A stretch of 64,000 nucleotides of DNA from Clostridium sp. BSD9I1 (lineage in GTDB: Bacteria > Bacillota > Clostridia > Clostridiales > Clostridiaceae): the NCBI RefSeq assembly GCF_900185645.1, contig NZ_FYAM01000006.1, forward strand, positions 124,001-188,000, read 5' to 3'. Shown here piece after piece: positions 16,205 through 24,614 of the stretch. Under the pieces are notes generated by a model that saw only the letters and a list, made by a program, of their open reading frames with translations, was not told the DNA's origin and ran no database searches. A program made the position numbers and the translations under genes. Numbering within the stretch: the first letter of the stretch is position 1; each line of letters opens with the position of its first letter.

Positions 16205-17179
16205 ATGAAACCAGAACATGTAAAACAATTAGAAACTGCAATTGAGGCAATTAAAGGCATTAGTGTTAAAAATTTTTACTTTGTAGCTTGTGGTGGGTCA
16301 AAGGCAATATTTGAACCTGTACAGTATATAATGGACAGGGAAACAGAGATTCCATCTGCGGTTTATTCATCAAATGAGTTTGTGCATCGTTCACCAAAAG
16401 GTTTAGGACAAGGTTCAGTTGTGGTTCTTTGTTCACATTCAGGTAATACACCAGAAACAGTAAGAGCTGCTGAATTTGCACGCGAGAAAGGTGCGATAAC
16501 AATAGCATTCTCACATCTTGTAGATTCACCACTTTGGAAGGCCGCTGAATATACAATACATTATGATTGGGGAACAGAAGCAAATGCATCAGAATTAAAT
16601 AATGGAATGTTATATAATCTTATATTTAGTATGCTTAACGTTGTTAATCCAAATGAAAAATATACTCGTGCAGTAAAATCCATTAATAATTTACACGGAG
16701 TATTTGAATTAAATAAGACAAGCACCTATGAAGCTGCAGATGAGTTTGGACGAAAATATAAACGTGAAGAGCTTATATATACAATGGCAAGTGGTGGTTG
16801 TTATGGGGTAGCTTATTCCTTTGCCATTTGCTTACTTATGGAAATGCAGTGGATAAATTCTAGTGCAATTCATTCAGGAGAATATTTTCATGGACCATTT
16901 GAAGTTACAGACTATGATGTGCCATTTATTATAATTAAAGGATTGGATGAAACTCGTCCGCTTGATGAACGTGCACATGCATTTTGCAAGAAATATAGTG
17001 ATAAGATAACTCTTATCGATGCTGAAACATTTGATATGGAAGGAATTGATGAAGATCTTCGTGGATACTTTGCACCACTTGTGGTTGGAGTTGTTCTTCG
17101 TCAATATGCAGACCGTATTGCAGAACATAGAGGACATCCGTTATCTGTTAGAAGATATATGTGGAAAATGGAATATTGA
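16205..17179 (+). CDS. frlB: SIS-domain fructosamine-6-phosphate deglycase (FrlB-like)
   Basis: A 324-residue sugar isomerase-type protein with two SIS domains. FYFVACGGSKA, the phosphosugar-binding CSHSGNTPETV and the second-half HSGEYFHGPFEV correspond to FrlB and the isomerase half of GlmS; the C-terminal RRYMWKMEY is like the RRYY..VEY end of E. coli FrlB as I remember it. FrlB enzymes split 6-phosphofructosyl-amino acids (Amadori products) into glucose 6-phosphate and the free amino acid. The neighbours, a sugar ABC importer, a PfkB kinase resembling FrlD and a GntR regulator, support this over a GlmS role. The ATG after AGGGGGAA is chosen over a TTG six bases upstream. First gene of the operon. 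Confidence 0.85.
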   Translation: MKPEHVKQLETAIEAIKGISVKNFYFVACGGSKAIFEPVQYIMDRETEIPSAVYSSNEFVHRSPKGLGQGSVVVLCSHSGNTPETVRAAEFAREKGAITIAFSHLVDSPLWKAAEYTIHYDWGTEANASELNNGMLYNLIFSMLNVVNPNEKYTRAVKSINNLHGVFELNKTSTYEAADEFGRKYKREELIYTMASGGCYGVAYSFAICLLMEMQWINSSAIHSGEYFHGPFEVTDYDVPFIIIKGLDETRPLDERAHAFCKKYSDKITLIDAETFDMEGIDEDLRGYFAPLVVGVVLRQYADRIAEHRGHPLSVRRYMWKMEY

Positions 17180-17232
17180 TAATAGGATATATTAATTAAA
17201 TATATATTAAGATATTAATTGGGGGGGTAAAA

Positions 17233-18537
17233 ATGTTAAAGCGTATTCTTGCGGTAGCGTTAAGTTCTGTAATGGTGATGTCTTTAGTAGGCTGTGGTGG
17301 TGGAGCTAAGGATACTGCCGGCCAACCAACAAAATCATCTGATGGAAAAACTGTAATTAAGTTTTTCCATAGATGGCCTAACGAACCTAGAAATTCATAT
17401 TTTAAGGAATTGGTTGCTGAATTTGAAAAACAAAATCCAGATATTAAAGTTGAGACAGATGCAGTTTTAAATGACTCGTACAAAGAAAAAATTCGTGTAC
17501 TTGTATCATCAGATAATGTTCCAGATGTATTTGTATCCTGGTCAGATTCCTTTGCTGAAAATCTTGTAGCCTCAGGAAAAGTAAAACCACTTAATGATAT
17601 AGTTGAAAAGGATAAAGAATGGGCTAGCCAAGTTATGGATTCACAAAAGGGTGCATTTACATTTGACGGTAAGCTTTATGGAATGCCTCTTACAATTGAT
17701 GGGAAAGCATTCTTCTATAATAAAGATGTATTTGAAAAGAATGGACTTAGTGTTCCTAAAACATTTGATGAACTTATAGCATTATTAGAAAAGCTAAAAA
17801 CTCTTGGATATAAAGCCCCAATTATTGAAGGATTGACAGATCCTTGGACTATAGCGCATTACTTAGGAACAATGAATCAGCGTATGCTTGAGCCAGCAGT
17901 TCTTAAGAAGGATTATAATGCAAAAACTGGAGAATTTACTGATCCAGCATATGTAAAGGTCTTAGAGCACTTTAAAACATTAACAAAATATATGGGAACA
18001 ACGGCAACTGCAATCGACCATGAAACTGCACGTAACATGTTTGCAAGTGGTGAGGTTCCTGTTATGTACATGCAGCTTGCAGAAATTAAAAAAGTTCAAG
18101 ATAACGGAGATATCAAATTTGGGTTCTTTAACTTCCCAACATTTGCTGATGGAAAGGGAAGTCCAGAAGCACTTACTGGAGCACCAGAAGGCTTTATGTT
18201 AAGTAATGTAAGTAAAAATCCAGAAGCAGCTGAAAAACTTTTAAAGTTTATAATCTCCAAGGAAAATGCTACCAAGTTTACAAAACTAGATGGACAGGTT
18301 ACAGCAATAAAAGGCGCTGTCTCAGCTGATAATGCATCAAAGGAAATTTTAGAAGCTGTTGATTTAATTATGAATTCTTCTGAAACTACCCCATGGCTTG
18401 ACAATGCAGTGAAAATCAGTGTAGCTGATGCTTATATGCGTGGAGGTCAATCTATAGCAGCAGGACAAAAGACTCCGCAGGATGTAATGAAGGATGTACA
18501 AAAAGCAGCTGCCGAAGAACGTAAATCTGCAAAATAA
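17233..18537 (+). CDS. Sugar/fructosamine ABC transporter substrate-binding lipoprotein (FrlO-like)
   Basis: A 434-residue extracytoplasmic binding protein of the MalE/family 1 type. The signal peptide ends in the lipobox LVGC with the lipid-modified Cys at residue 21. The mature part contains typical segments KFFHRWPNEP, VSSDNVPDVFVSWSD and GMPLTIDGKAFFYNKDVFEKNGL. It should deliver a glycated amino acid or related sugar to the two permeases that follow. Its position after frlB and before the permeases mirrors the Bacillus frl operon order (frlB-O-N-M-D). The ribosome site is a G-rich GGGGGGG run nine bases before the ATG. The ligand is inferred from neighbours only. Confidence 0.88.
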   Translation: MLKRILAVALSSVMVMSLVGCGGGAKDTAGQPTKSSDGKTVIKFFHRWPNEPRNSYFKELVAEFEKQNPDIKVETDAVLNDSYKEKIRVLVSSDNVPDVFVSWSDSFAENLVASGKVKPLNDIVEKDKEWASQVMDSQKGAFTFDGKLYGMPLTIDGKAFFYNKDVFEKNGLSVPKTFDELIALLEKLKTLGYKAPIIEGLTDPWTIAHYLGTMNQRMLEPAVLKKDYNAKTGEFTDPAYVKVLEHFKTLTKYMGTTATAIDHETARNMFASGEVPVMYMQLAEIKKVQDNGDIKFGFFNFPTFADGKGSPEALTGAPEGFMLSNVSKNPEAAEKLLKFIISKENATKFTKLDGQVTAIKGAVSADNASKEILEAVDLIMNSSETTPWLDNAVKISVADAYMRGGQSIAAGQKTPQDVMKDVQKAAAEERKSAK

Positions 18538-18562
18538 TCTAAAATAATATTACAAATTTGAA

Positions 18563-18582
18563 AAGAGGGGGCTTCCCCTCTT
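18563..18582 (+). other. Intercistronic hairpin after the binding-protein gene
   Basis: Perfect AAGAGGGG/CCCCTCTT stem with a GCTT loop, not followed by a T run. In sugar ABC operons such hairpins behind the binding-protein gene often protect the upstream mRNA or terminate partially, giving excess binding protein. That role is inferred here. Confidence 0.65.
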
Positions 18583-18628
18583 GTGTTATATAAGTTTATA
18601 GTAATCTATTTTGCTAGGAGTGGTGGTA

Positions 18629-19516
18629 ATGAAAAAATCAAAAGTTGTATTAGCTCCATATTTATTTATAGCTCCATGCATTATTATGTTAGCAGTGTTT
18701 ATATACATTCCGCTAGCTCAAAATATTCTTTATAGTTTTGAAGAATTTTCAACATTATCTCCTATAAGAAAAATTGTTGGATTGCAAAATTATAAAACAC
18801 TACTATCTGATAAAGTTGTGGTTACAGCATTAATAAATAATGTACGTTATGCCGTAATATCTGTAATATGGCAAGTATGTTTAGGCCTGGTAGTGGCAGC
18901 AGTATTGGAAGATAAGGTTTTTAGAAAAATTTCTCCTGCTATTCGAACTATATACTTTTTGCCGGTTATAATCTCAATGACAGTAATTTGTTTGCTTTTT
19001 AGTTTTATATACAACCCTCAGACAGGGCTACTAAATAGCTTTCTTAGAATTATAGGACTCGACAGCTTAGCAAAACCTTGGCTAGGTTTACCTTCTACCG
19101 CACCATATGCAGTAATTGCAGTATCTCAGTGGCAAAGTTTGGGATACATTATGATGCTATTCATTGTTGCAATTCAAAAGATACCAGAGGAGTTATACGA
19201 AGCAGCAGAGATAGATGGGGCAGGAAAAATTAGACGTTTTATAAGCATAACTTTACCACAAGTTAAAGAAATGTTTTTTGTAACTAGCTTAATCACAATT
19301 ACAGGTGCATTTACGGTATTTAATGAGCCGTATATTTTGACAAAGGGTGGAGGACCTGGAACAAGCTCTATGACTATTGCAGTTCATATGTATCAGTCAG
19401 GCTTTTTTAAAGATAAAATGGGATACGCTGCTACTTTAGCTGTACTAATATTTGTTATAACAGCATCGCTTGCTGTGGTTCAAATGTTATTATTTAGAAC
19501 GGGAAAGGAGGAATAG
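18629..19516 (+). CDS. Sugar ABC transporter permease, MalF type (FrlN-like)
   Basis: A 295-residue inner-membrane permease with about six helices, beginning with VVLAPYLFIAPCIIMLAVFIYIP. The cytoplasmic EAA loop, which docks the ATPase, is seen as EAAEIDGAGKIRRFISITLPQV-type sequence around residue 190. I start at the ATG eight bases after AGGAG, not at the TTG 18 bases upstream. The next permease begins two bases after its stop, so both are translated together. It forms the translocation pore with that partner; the substrate should be the fructosamine predicted for the operon. Confidence 0.9.
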   Translation: MKKSKVVLAPYLFIAPCIIMLAVFIYIPLAQNILYSFEEFSTLSPIRKIVGLQNYKTLLSDKVVVTALINNVRYAVISVIWQVCLGLVVAAVLEDKVFRKISPAIRTIYFLPVIISMTVICLLFSFIYNPQTGLLNSFLRIIGLDSLAKPWLGLPSTAPYAVIAVSQWQSLGYIMMLFIVAIQKIPEELYEAAEIDGAGKIRRFISITLPQVKEMFFVTSLITITGAFTVFNEPYILTKGGGPGTSSMTIAVHMYQSGFFKDKMGYAATLAVLIFVITASLAVVQMLLFRTGKEE

Positions 19517-19518
19517 AG

Positions 19519-20439
19519 ATGGATAAACAAAAAGTTTCTTCTTATAGTGATATGCAATTAAGCACTGAAAATAAAATGCCTAAGATGCCTAGATATAAAA
19601 CTTCCTCTTATCGCCGTAATAAATTTGGCATAGGTGAAATTTTAGTTTTAGCAGTTCTTTTGATTGGAGTTGTATGCATTGCATATCCTTTATTCTGGAT
19701 GGTAATGTCTTCTTTAAAAAGCTATAAAGAAATCTATGGGAATGTGTGGGGATTACCTTCAGTTTGGAAATTCTCTAATTATGCAATCGCATGGGAGAAG
19801 GGAATATCAAAATACTTTTTAAACAGCTTAATAGTTACAGTCTCGACAGTTACTGGAGTAGTTATAATTGCCTCATTATGTGCATATGGACTTAGTAGGT
19901 ATAGATTTAGAGGTATGAGTATAGCGCTTATAATTTGTATGGGTGGAATGATGTTAAATCCCCAGGTATGTGTAGTTCCACTTTATGTTCTTTTGCAAAA
20001 ACTAGGAATTCATAATACTCGTTTTGCGATGATTCTTCCTTATATAGCATTTAGATTACCTTTAACCGTATTACTTATTAGATCATTTTTTCTTGCAATT
20101 CCAAAGGAATTAGAAGAATCAGCAAGAATAGATGGATGCAGTGCTTTTGGAATTTATTGGAGGATATTTATGCCTGTTTCAAAACCAATTTTACTTACAA
20201 GTGTAATACTTACATCATATTATTCTTGGAATGAATTTTTATTTTCAATTATATTTATAGATTCAGACAACTTAAAAACCATTCCTTCAGGACTTATGAA
20301 TTTTAGAGATGCACTTCAAACGGATTGGGGAGTGTTACTTGCAGGTATGGTTATTTCTGCACTACCTATAATTATACTATTTATATGTATGCAAAAATAT
20401 TTCATAAGAGGTATGGCGGCCGGGTCTGTAAAAGGTTAA
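19519..20439 (+). CDS. Sugar ABC transporter permease, MalG type (FrlM-like)
   Basis: A 306-residue permease with an N-terminal cytoplasmic extension of about 40 residues, then six membrane helices starting at GEILVLAVLLIGVVCIAYPLF. The EAA loop reads EESARIDGCSAFGIYWRIFMPVSKP-like, and the C terminus RGMAAGSVKG is the common end of MalG-type permeases. AGGAGG overlaps the end of the previous gene. No ATP-binding subunit is encoded in this operon. In Bacillus the frl importer uses the shared ATPase MsmX, so a multitask ATPase elsewhere in the genome is expected. Confidence 0.9.
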   Translation: MDKQKVSSYSDMQLSTENKMPKMPRYKTSSYRRNKFGIGEILVLAVLLIGVVCIAYPLFWMVMSSLKSYKEIYGNVWGLPSVWKFSNYAIAWEKGISKYFLNSLIVTVSTVTGVVIIASLCAYGLSRYRFRGMSIALIICMGGMMLNPQVCVVPLYVLLQKLGIHNTRFAMILPYIAFRLPLTVLLIRSFFLAIPKELEESARIDGCSAFGIYWRIFMPVSKPILLTSVILTSYYSWNEFLFSIIFIDSDNLKTIPSGLMNFRDALQTDWGVLLAGMVISALPIIILFICMQKYFIRGMAAGSVKG

Positions 20440-20463
20440 TATTTTAATTGGAGGGTATGTAAT

Positions 20464-21285
20464 ATGAAAATGATAGCTGTAGGAGATAATGTAGTTGATT
20501 GTTATTTAGATCAAAATCTATATTATCCAGGTGGGAATGCTGTAAACGTTGTAGTTAATTGTAAACGATATGGATTTGATGAATGTTCTTATATTGGAAT
20601 ATTTGGAACTGACAAAAAAGCTGAACATTTGACCTGGGCACTTAATCAAGAAGGAATAAATTATGAAAAGTCGCGCCATGTGATAGGAATAAGTGGACAA
20701 CCAAGAGTGAATTTAACCTCTGAGGGAGATAGAGTATTTGTTGGTGGTCCTAAGAATACTGTACAACATATTGTTAGATTACGTTTAACACCAGAGGACT
20801 TAAATTATATTTCTAATTTTGATGTATGCCATACCAGTTGTTATTCAAATATTGAAGCGGAACTTGTGAAAATTAAAGATTACTGTAATATTTCATTCGA
20901 TTTTTCCGATAATAGAGATATAGAATATTTAAAAGGAGTATGTCCTAATGTGAAATTTGCATTTTTCTCAGGTTCAGATTTGACATTGGAAGAAGTAAAG
21001 GGTCTTATAAAGACATGTCACTTGTTAGGAACTGATATAGTTGGAGTAACCCTAGGAGGAAAAGGGGCATTATTTTCTAAAAATGGTGAACTATTTGAGC
21101 AGGGCATAAAGCAAACGGAAGTTATTGATACCATGGGTGCAGGAGATAGTTTTATTGCAGGATTTTTAACAAATTATACTCAAAATAAAAATATGCAAGA
21201 GGCTCTAGAATTTGCAGCCACTTGTGCAGCAAAAACATGCACATTCCATGGAGGGTTTGGATATCCTCATCCATTTGATGACTAA
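20464..21285 (+). CDS. frlD: PfkB-family fructoselysine/fructosamine 6-kinase (FrlD-like)
   Basis: A 273-residue ribokinase-superfamily sugar kinase. The start MKMIAVGDNVVDCY and the early YYPGGNAVNVVVNCKRYG match the short N terminus of FrlD, and the anion-hole and catalytic block is IDTMGAGDSFIAGF, followed by CAAKTC..HGGFGYPH as in FrlD. It phosphorylates the incoming fructosamine at C6, giving the substrate of the FrlB-type deglycase encoded first in the operon. It is about 12 residues longer than the E. coli enzyme. A GGAGGGT ribosome site lies in the 24-base gap after the permease gene. Exact substrate (fructoselysine or alpha-glycated amino acids) is not resolved. Confidence 0.88.
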   Translation: MKMIAVGDNVVDCYLDQNLYYPGGNAVNVVVNCKRYGFDECSYIGIFGTDKKAEHLTWALNQEGINYEKSRHVIGISGQPRVNLTSEGDRVFVGGPKNTVQHIVRLRLTPEDLNYISNFDVCHTSCYSNIEAELVKIKDYCNISFDFSDNRDIEYLKGVCPNVKFAFFSGSDLTLEEVKGLIKTCHLLGTDIVGVTLGGKGALFSKNGELFEQGIKQTEVIDTMGAGDSFIAGFLTNYTQNKNMQEALEFAATCAAKTCTFHGGFGYPHPFDD

Positions 21286-21311
21286 ATATTAAAAAAAAGG
21301 AGAAATAATAT

Positions 21312-22040
21312 ATGTTAGTAGCTGATAGCTCAATATCTTTGTATGAGCAACTAAAGTTTCTGATTAAAGATGATATTGTAAAAAGAACCTACAAACCAGG
21401 CCAAAAGATGCCAACTGAAGCGGAACTAGGTGAGCGATATGGAGTAAGTCGAATAACTGTTAGAAGAGCAATAAAGGAATTAGTAAATGAGGGATTATTG
21501 GTATCTAGGCAGGGAAAGGGAACTTTTGTAGAATCTTCAAAGATACATTCAAAGATTTTGAGTTTAGATGGCTTCACTGACTTAGCAACTTCAGAAGGTA
21601 TTAATCCTGAAAGAATAGTTTTATCAAAAGCAATAATAGAACCATCAAATAAGGTTTTAAAATCTTTGAATTTACCTAAGGGATCCAAGGTTTTAGAATT
21701 AAAACGTATGATTGTGTATGAAGGATCACCATTTAGTATTGATATAGCTTATTTCCCTACTGACCTTTTTCCAGATATAATTTATAAAATCTCCGACCAT
21801 GTATCGACTTTTAAAGTTATGAGGGAAGAATATGGAGTTGTAATGAAAAAAGCTTATAAGGAATTTAGCGTTACTGTAGCAAATGTTGAGCAAAGCGAGC
21901 TACTTAATTGTTCACCTGGTGAGGCGCTATTTTTAGTTGAAAAAATTATCTATAATGAAGAAGATAAGCCTATTCATTTTTCACATTTTTTAGTTTTATC
22001 AAGTAGAGCAACCTATTCTATTACCGTAGAGCAAAACTGA
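21312..22040 (+). CDS. frlR: GntR/HutC-family transcriptional regulator (FrlR-like)
   Basis: A 242-residue regulator. The N-terminal GntR winged helix (residues 5-70) shows SLYEQLKFLIKDDI, PGQKMPTEAELGERYGVSRITVRRAI and the wing QGKGTFV. The C-terminal UTRA ligand domain (about 90-235) contains KRMIVYEGSPFSID and the typical FLVEKIIYNEEDKPIHFSHF. It probably represses the frl genes and is released by a phosphorylated fructosamine, as proposed for FrlR in other species. As last gene of the operon it would control its own level. Candidate binding sites are the TAACAACAT repeats behind the promoter at 16086. A bidirectional terminator follows. Confidence 0.82.
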   Translation: MLVADSSISLYEQLKFLIKDDIVKRTYKPGQKMPTEAELGERYGVSRITVRRAIKELVNEGLLVSRQGKGTFVESSKIHSKILSLDGFTDLATSEGINPERIVLSKAIIEPSNKVLKSLNLPKGSKVLELKRMIVYEGSPFSIDIAYFPTDLFPDIIYKISDHVSTFKVMREEYGVVMKKAYKEFSVTVANVEQSELLNCSPGEALFLVEKIIYNEEDKPIHFSHFLVLSSRATYSITVEQN

Positions 22041-22076
22041 GTAGAAGTGCAAGTGGAAGGGAGTAGGGAGATAAAA

Positions 22077-22110
22077 ATAGAAGTTTGCAACTGCAAACTT
22101 CTATTTTTTA
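22077..22110 (+). terminator. Bidirectional terminator between frlR and the DedA gene
   Basis: Thirteen-pair perfect stem ATAGAAGTTTGCA/TGCAAACTTCTAT (22077-22089 with 22092-22104) and a T6 run on the plus strand; on the minus strand the A-rich left flank gives T residues too, so it can serve both converging genes. Confidence 0.9.
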
Positions 22111-22131
22111 TAATTGGTATTTAATTATATT

Positions 22132-22785
22132 CTAAAGAACTGTATCACGGCTGCTTATCTTGCTTTTTAGATAGGCAAAAGCTCCAGGTAAAACTGATAC
22201 AAGGATTATTGCAAATATAACTAATGTAAAGTTATGTTGTACTGCTGGTAGATTTCCGAAGAAATATCCCATTAAAGTAAATAGGGCTACCCAAGTAATT
22301 CCTCCAACAATATTATAAGATATAAATTTGCTGTAATGCATTTTTCCCATACCTGCAACAAAAGGAGCAAAAGTACGTATTATTGGTACAAATCTTGCAA
22401 GTATTATAGTTTTGCCACCATGCTTATCATAAAAACTATTGGTCTTATCTAAATATTCCTTTTTTATAAATTTGATATTTTGATTTTCATAAAGACCTCG
22501 TCCTAAAAGTTTTCCTATCTCATAATTTACTGTATCGCCAATTATTGCTGCAGCCATAAGTACTAAAAGTAAAGTGAAAATATTCATAGAGCTTACAGAA
22601 ACTAAGGCGCCAGCGGCAAATATAAGTGAATCTCCTGGTAAAAAAGGAAGTACTACAAGGCCTGTCTCGCAAAATACTATAAGAAATAGTACAGCATAGG
22701 ACCACATTCCATAATTTTGCACGATAGCACTTAAATGCGTGTCAATATGTAATATAAAGTCTATAGTCATTTGTATAAGTTGCAT
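22132..22785 (-). CDS. DedA/SNARE-associated (VTT domain) membrane protein
   Basis: A 217-residue polytopic membrane protein of the DedA family. Family signs are [59 protein letters not shown] and the later [20 protein letters not shown]. The acidic residue and the conserved Arg pair in [12 protein letters not shown] are those needed in E. coli DedA proteins. Recent work links the family to flipping of phospholipid and undecaprenyl phosphate carriers and to membrane potential. It stands alone on the minus strand, preceded by the ribosome site AGGAGG and a TATAAT-like box upstream. Confidence 0.92.
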   Translation of the reverse strand: MQLIQMTIDFILHIDTHLSAIVQNYGMWSYAVLFLIVFCETGLVVLPFLPGDSLIFAAGALVSVSSMNIFTLLLVLMAAAIIGDTVNYEIGKLLGRGLYENQNIKFIKKEYLDKTNSFYDKHGGKTIILARFVPIIRTFAPFVAGMGKMHYSKFISYNIVGGITWVALFTLMGYFFGNLPAVQHNFTLVIFAIILVSVLPGAFAYLKSKISSRDTVL

Positions 22786-22941
22786 AATATAACCTCCTGA
22801 CGTTTATCAAAATGACAATAGATATTATATCACATAACAGAAATAAAATTTTCAATGATTTGATTAATTACTAAATTTTACATTAAAAAAGTGGATTTTA
22901 TATTTTATAAAAATAATTTTTATGTAAATGTTTTCGGTACG

Positions 22942-22970
22942 TTGACACATGTTTAAGAACGTGATAATAT
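22942..22970 (+). promoter_or_regulatory. Promoter of the T-box/liv operon
   Basis: Perfect TTGACA (22942-22947), 17-base spacer, TAATAT (22965-22970). Transcription would begin near 22977, giving a leader of about 365 bases that holds the T-box. Confidence 0.8.
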
Positions 22971-23030
22971 CTTTAATAACAAATCAAGAATGTTAAGTTA
23001 GTTCACAATAGAATATAAATTTTAAAAATT

Positions 23031-23289
23031 ATGACGAAGACAAAACTATCATCATGTTAATTACAGAGAACCGGATAAGCTGAGAACCGGGTTAACTGGA
23101 TAGCAATACTCACTTCTGAGTTGTATAGTCGAAATTAAGTAGATTATACCGCGGGGCTGCGTTAAAAAGCTGAGGTTTAATAGAACCTGAAAAAGACTAT
23201 TCTTATGATGAGAGTAGTGAAGTAGAGTGGTACAGCGTTAAATATCGCCTCTACATGTGTTAAGCACACATGTAGAGGCGTTTTTTTAT
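23031..23289 (+). promoter_or_regulatory. T-box riboswitch (predicted leucine specifier) with terminator
   Basis: The T-box core AGAGTGGTACAGCG (23225-23238) differs at two places from the AGGGTGGTACCGCG consensus and contains the TGGT bulge that pairs with the uncharged tRNA end. Right after it, CGCCTCTACATGTGT (23247-23261) pairs perfectly over 15 bp with 23267-23281 and is followed by T7, the terminator. Stem I is at the 5' end from GACGAAGAC. The codon CTC at 23109-23111, followed by A and CTTCTGAG, matches the usual specifier context, so tRNA-Leu is predicted. Uncharged tRNA would favour the antiterminator and turn on livJHMGF. Specifier choice is less certain than the T-box itself. Confidence 0.9.
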
Positions 23290-23341
23290 AACCTATAACC
23301 TTAAATAGGGGGCTATTTTAAAAAATAAAGGGGGCAATTTT

Positions 23342-24508
23342 ATGAAAAAGAAATTATCATTATTATTCGCAACAATGTTTGTCACAGGAGCATTAGTAGG
23401 ATGTGGAAGCAAACAAACATCTGCAGATGCTAAGACCGTAAAGGTAGGTCTTAACTATGAACTATCTGGAAATGTGGCTACATATGGCCAAAGTTTAAGT
23501 GAAGGTATTGAACTTGCAATTGAGGAAATTAATAAAGCAGGTGGAGTCTTAGGAAAACAAATTGAAGCTGTAAAGGTAGATAATAAGTCTGAAACTGCTG
23601 AAGCTGCTAACGTTGCAACTAAGCTTGCAACTAGAGATAAGGTTGTAGCAATACTTGGACCTGCAACTTCTGGTAATACAAAGGCAGCAGCACCAATTGC
23701 TGTACAAAACAAAGTTCCATTAGTATCAGCTTCTGCTACAGCAGATGATGTTACCGTAGATAGCAATGGTAAGGTAAGAGAATTTATATTTAAAACTTGT
23801 TTTAGTGACTCTTTCCAGGGGGTTATAGGAGCTGACTTTATAGCTAAGGATTTAGGTAAAAAGAATGCAGCTATTCTTGTGGATACTACTAGTGACTATA
23901 GTAAAGGTCTTTCAAAAAGCTTTAAAGAAACCTTTGAAAAACATGGTGGAAAAATTGTAACTGAACAGGCATATCAAGCGAAAGAAACAGACTTTAAAGC
24001 AGTACTTACAAAAATTAAGGGTTCAAATCCTGATGTAATATATCTTCCAGGTTATTATGAAGAAGTAGGTTTGATAGTAAAACAAGCTAGGGATCTTGGA
24101 ATTACTGCTCCGATAGTTGGAGGAGATGGTTATGAGTCACCAAAACTTGCAGAACTTGCTGGGAAGGCTGCATTAAATGGAGTTTATTTTACAAATCATT
24201 ATTCTTCAAAGGATACTTCAGCTGAGGTTGTAAATTTCCAAAAAGCATTCAAAGCTAAATATAATAAAGAGCCAAATGGATTTAGTGCTCTTGGATATGA
24301 TTTAGGATATTTCTTTGCAGATGCTGTAAAGAGAGCTGGGGAAGCTAACCCTGTTAAAGTTAAAGAGGCTATGGCAGCTACTAAAGATTTCAAAGGAATA
24401 ACAGGTAAGTTTTCTATAGATGAGAATCATAATCCAGTAAAATCAATAACAATTCTTGAAATGAAGAATGGAGAGCAGACTTTCTTAAAGAAGCTAGATC
24501 CACAATAA
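23342..24508 (+). CDS. livJ: Branched-chain amino acid ABC transporter substrate-binding lipoprotein
   Basis: A 388-residue periplasmic-binding-protein type I domain anchored as a lipoprotein: signal peptide with lipobox LVGC, Cys at residue 21. The mature protein opens with VKVGLNYELSGNVATYGQSL, followed by ILGPATSGNTKAAAPIA and PLVSASATADDVT, typical Leu/Ile/Val-binding segments. It lies behind a T-box leader and before the LivHMGF membrane complex, so it should capture leucine, isoleucine or valine. The ribosome site GGGGGC lies 6-11 bases before the ATG. It is followed by a long intercistronic hairpin that may set a higher level of this subunit than of the permeases. Confidence 0.93.
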   Translation: MKKKLSLLFATMFVTGALVGCGSKQTSADAKTVKVGLNYELSGNVATYGQSLSEGIELAIEEINKAGGVLGKQIEAVKVDNKSETAEAANVATKLATRDKVVAILGPATSGNTKAAAPIAVQNKVPLVSASATADDVTVDSNGKVREFIFKTCFSDSFQGVIGADFIAKDLGKKNAAILVDTTSDYSKGLSKSFKETFEKHGGKIVTEQAYQAKETDFKAVLTKIKGSNPDVIYLPGYYEEVGLIVKQARDLGITAPIVGGDGYESPKLAELAGKAALNGVYFTNHYSSKDTSAEVVNFQKAFKAKYNKEPNGFSALGYDLGYFFADAVKRAGEANPVKVKEAMAATKDFKGITGKFSIDENHNPVKSITILEMKNGEQTFLKKLDPQ

Positions 24509-24533
24509 TAAATAAACTATAAGAGTAGCTAGG

Positions 24534-24590
24534 ATTAGAGAGCACAAAGGACACAATATGAAATTAAATGAACACTTTGTGCTCTCTAAT
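24534..24590 (+). other. Long intercistronic hairpin between livJ and livH
   Basis: Perfect 16-bp stem (24534-24549 with 24575-24590, ATTAGAGAGCACAAAG and its complement) and a 25-base loop, without a following T run. It probably stabilises the livJ mRNA or causes partial termination; this is inference from its position. Confidence 0.7.
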
Positions 24591-24614
24591 ATATTTTAAA
24601 AGGATGTGAAAACG

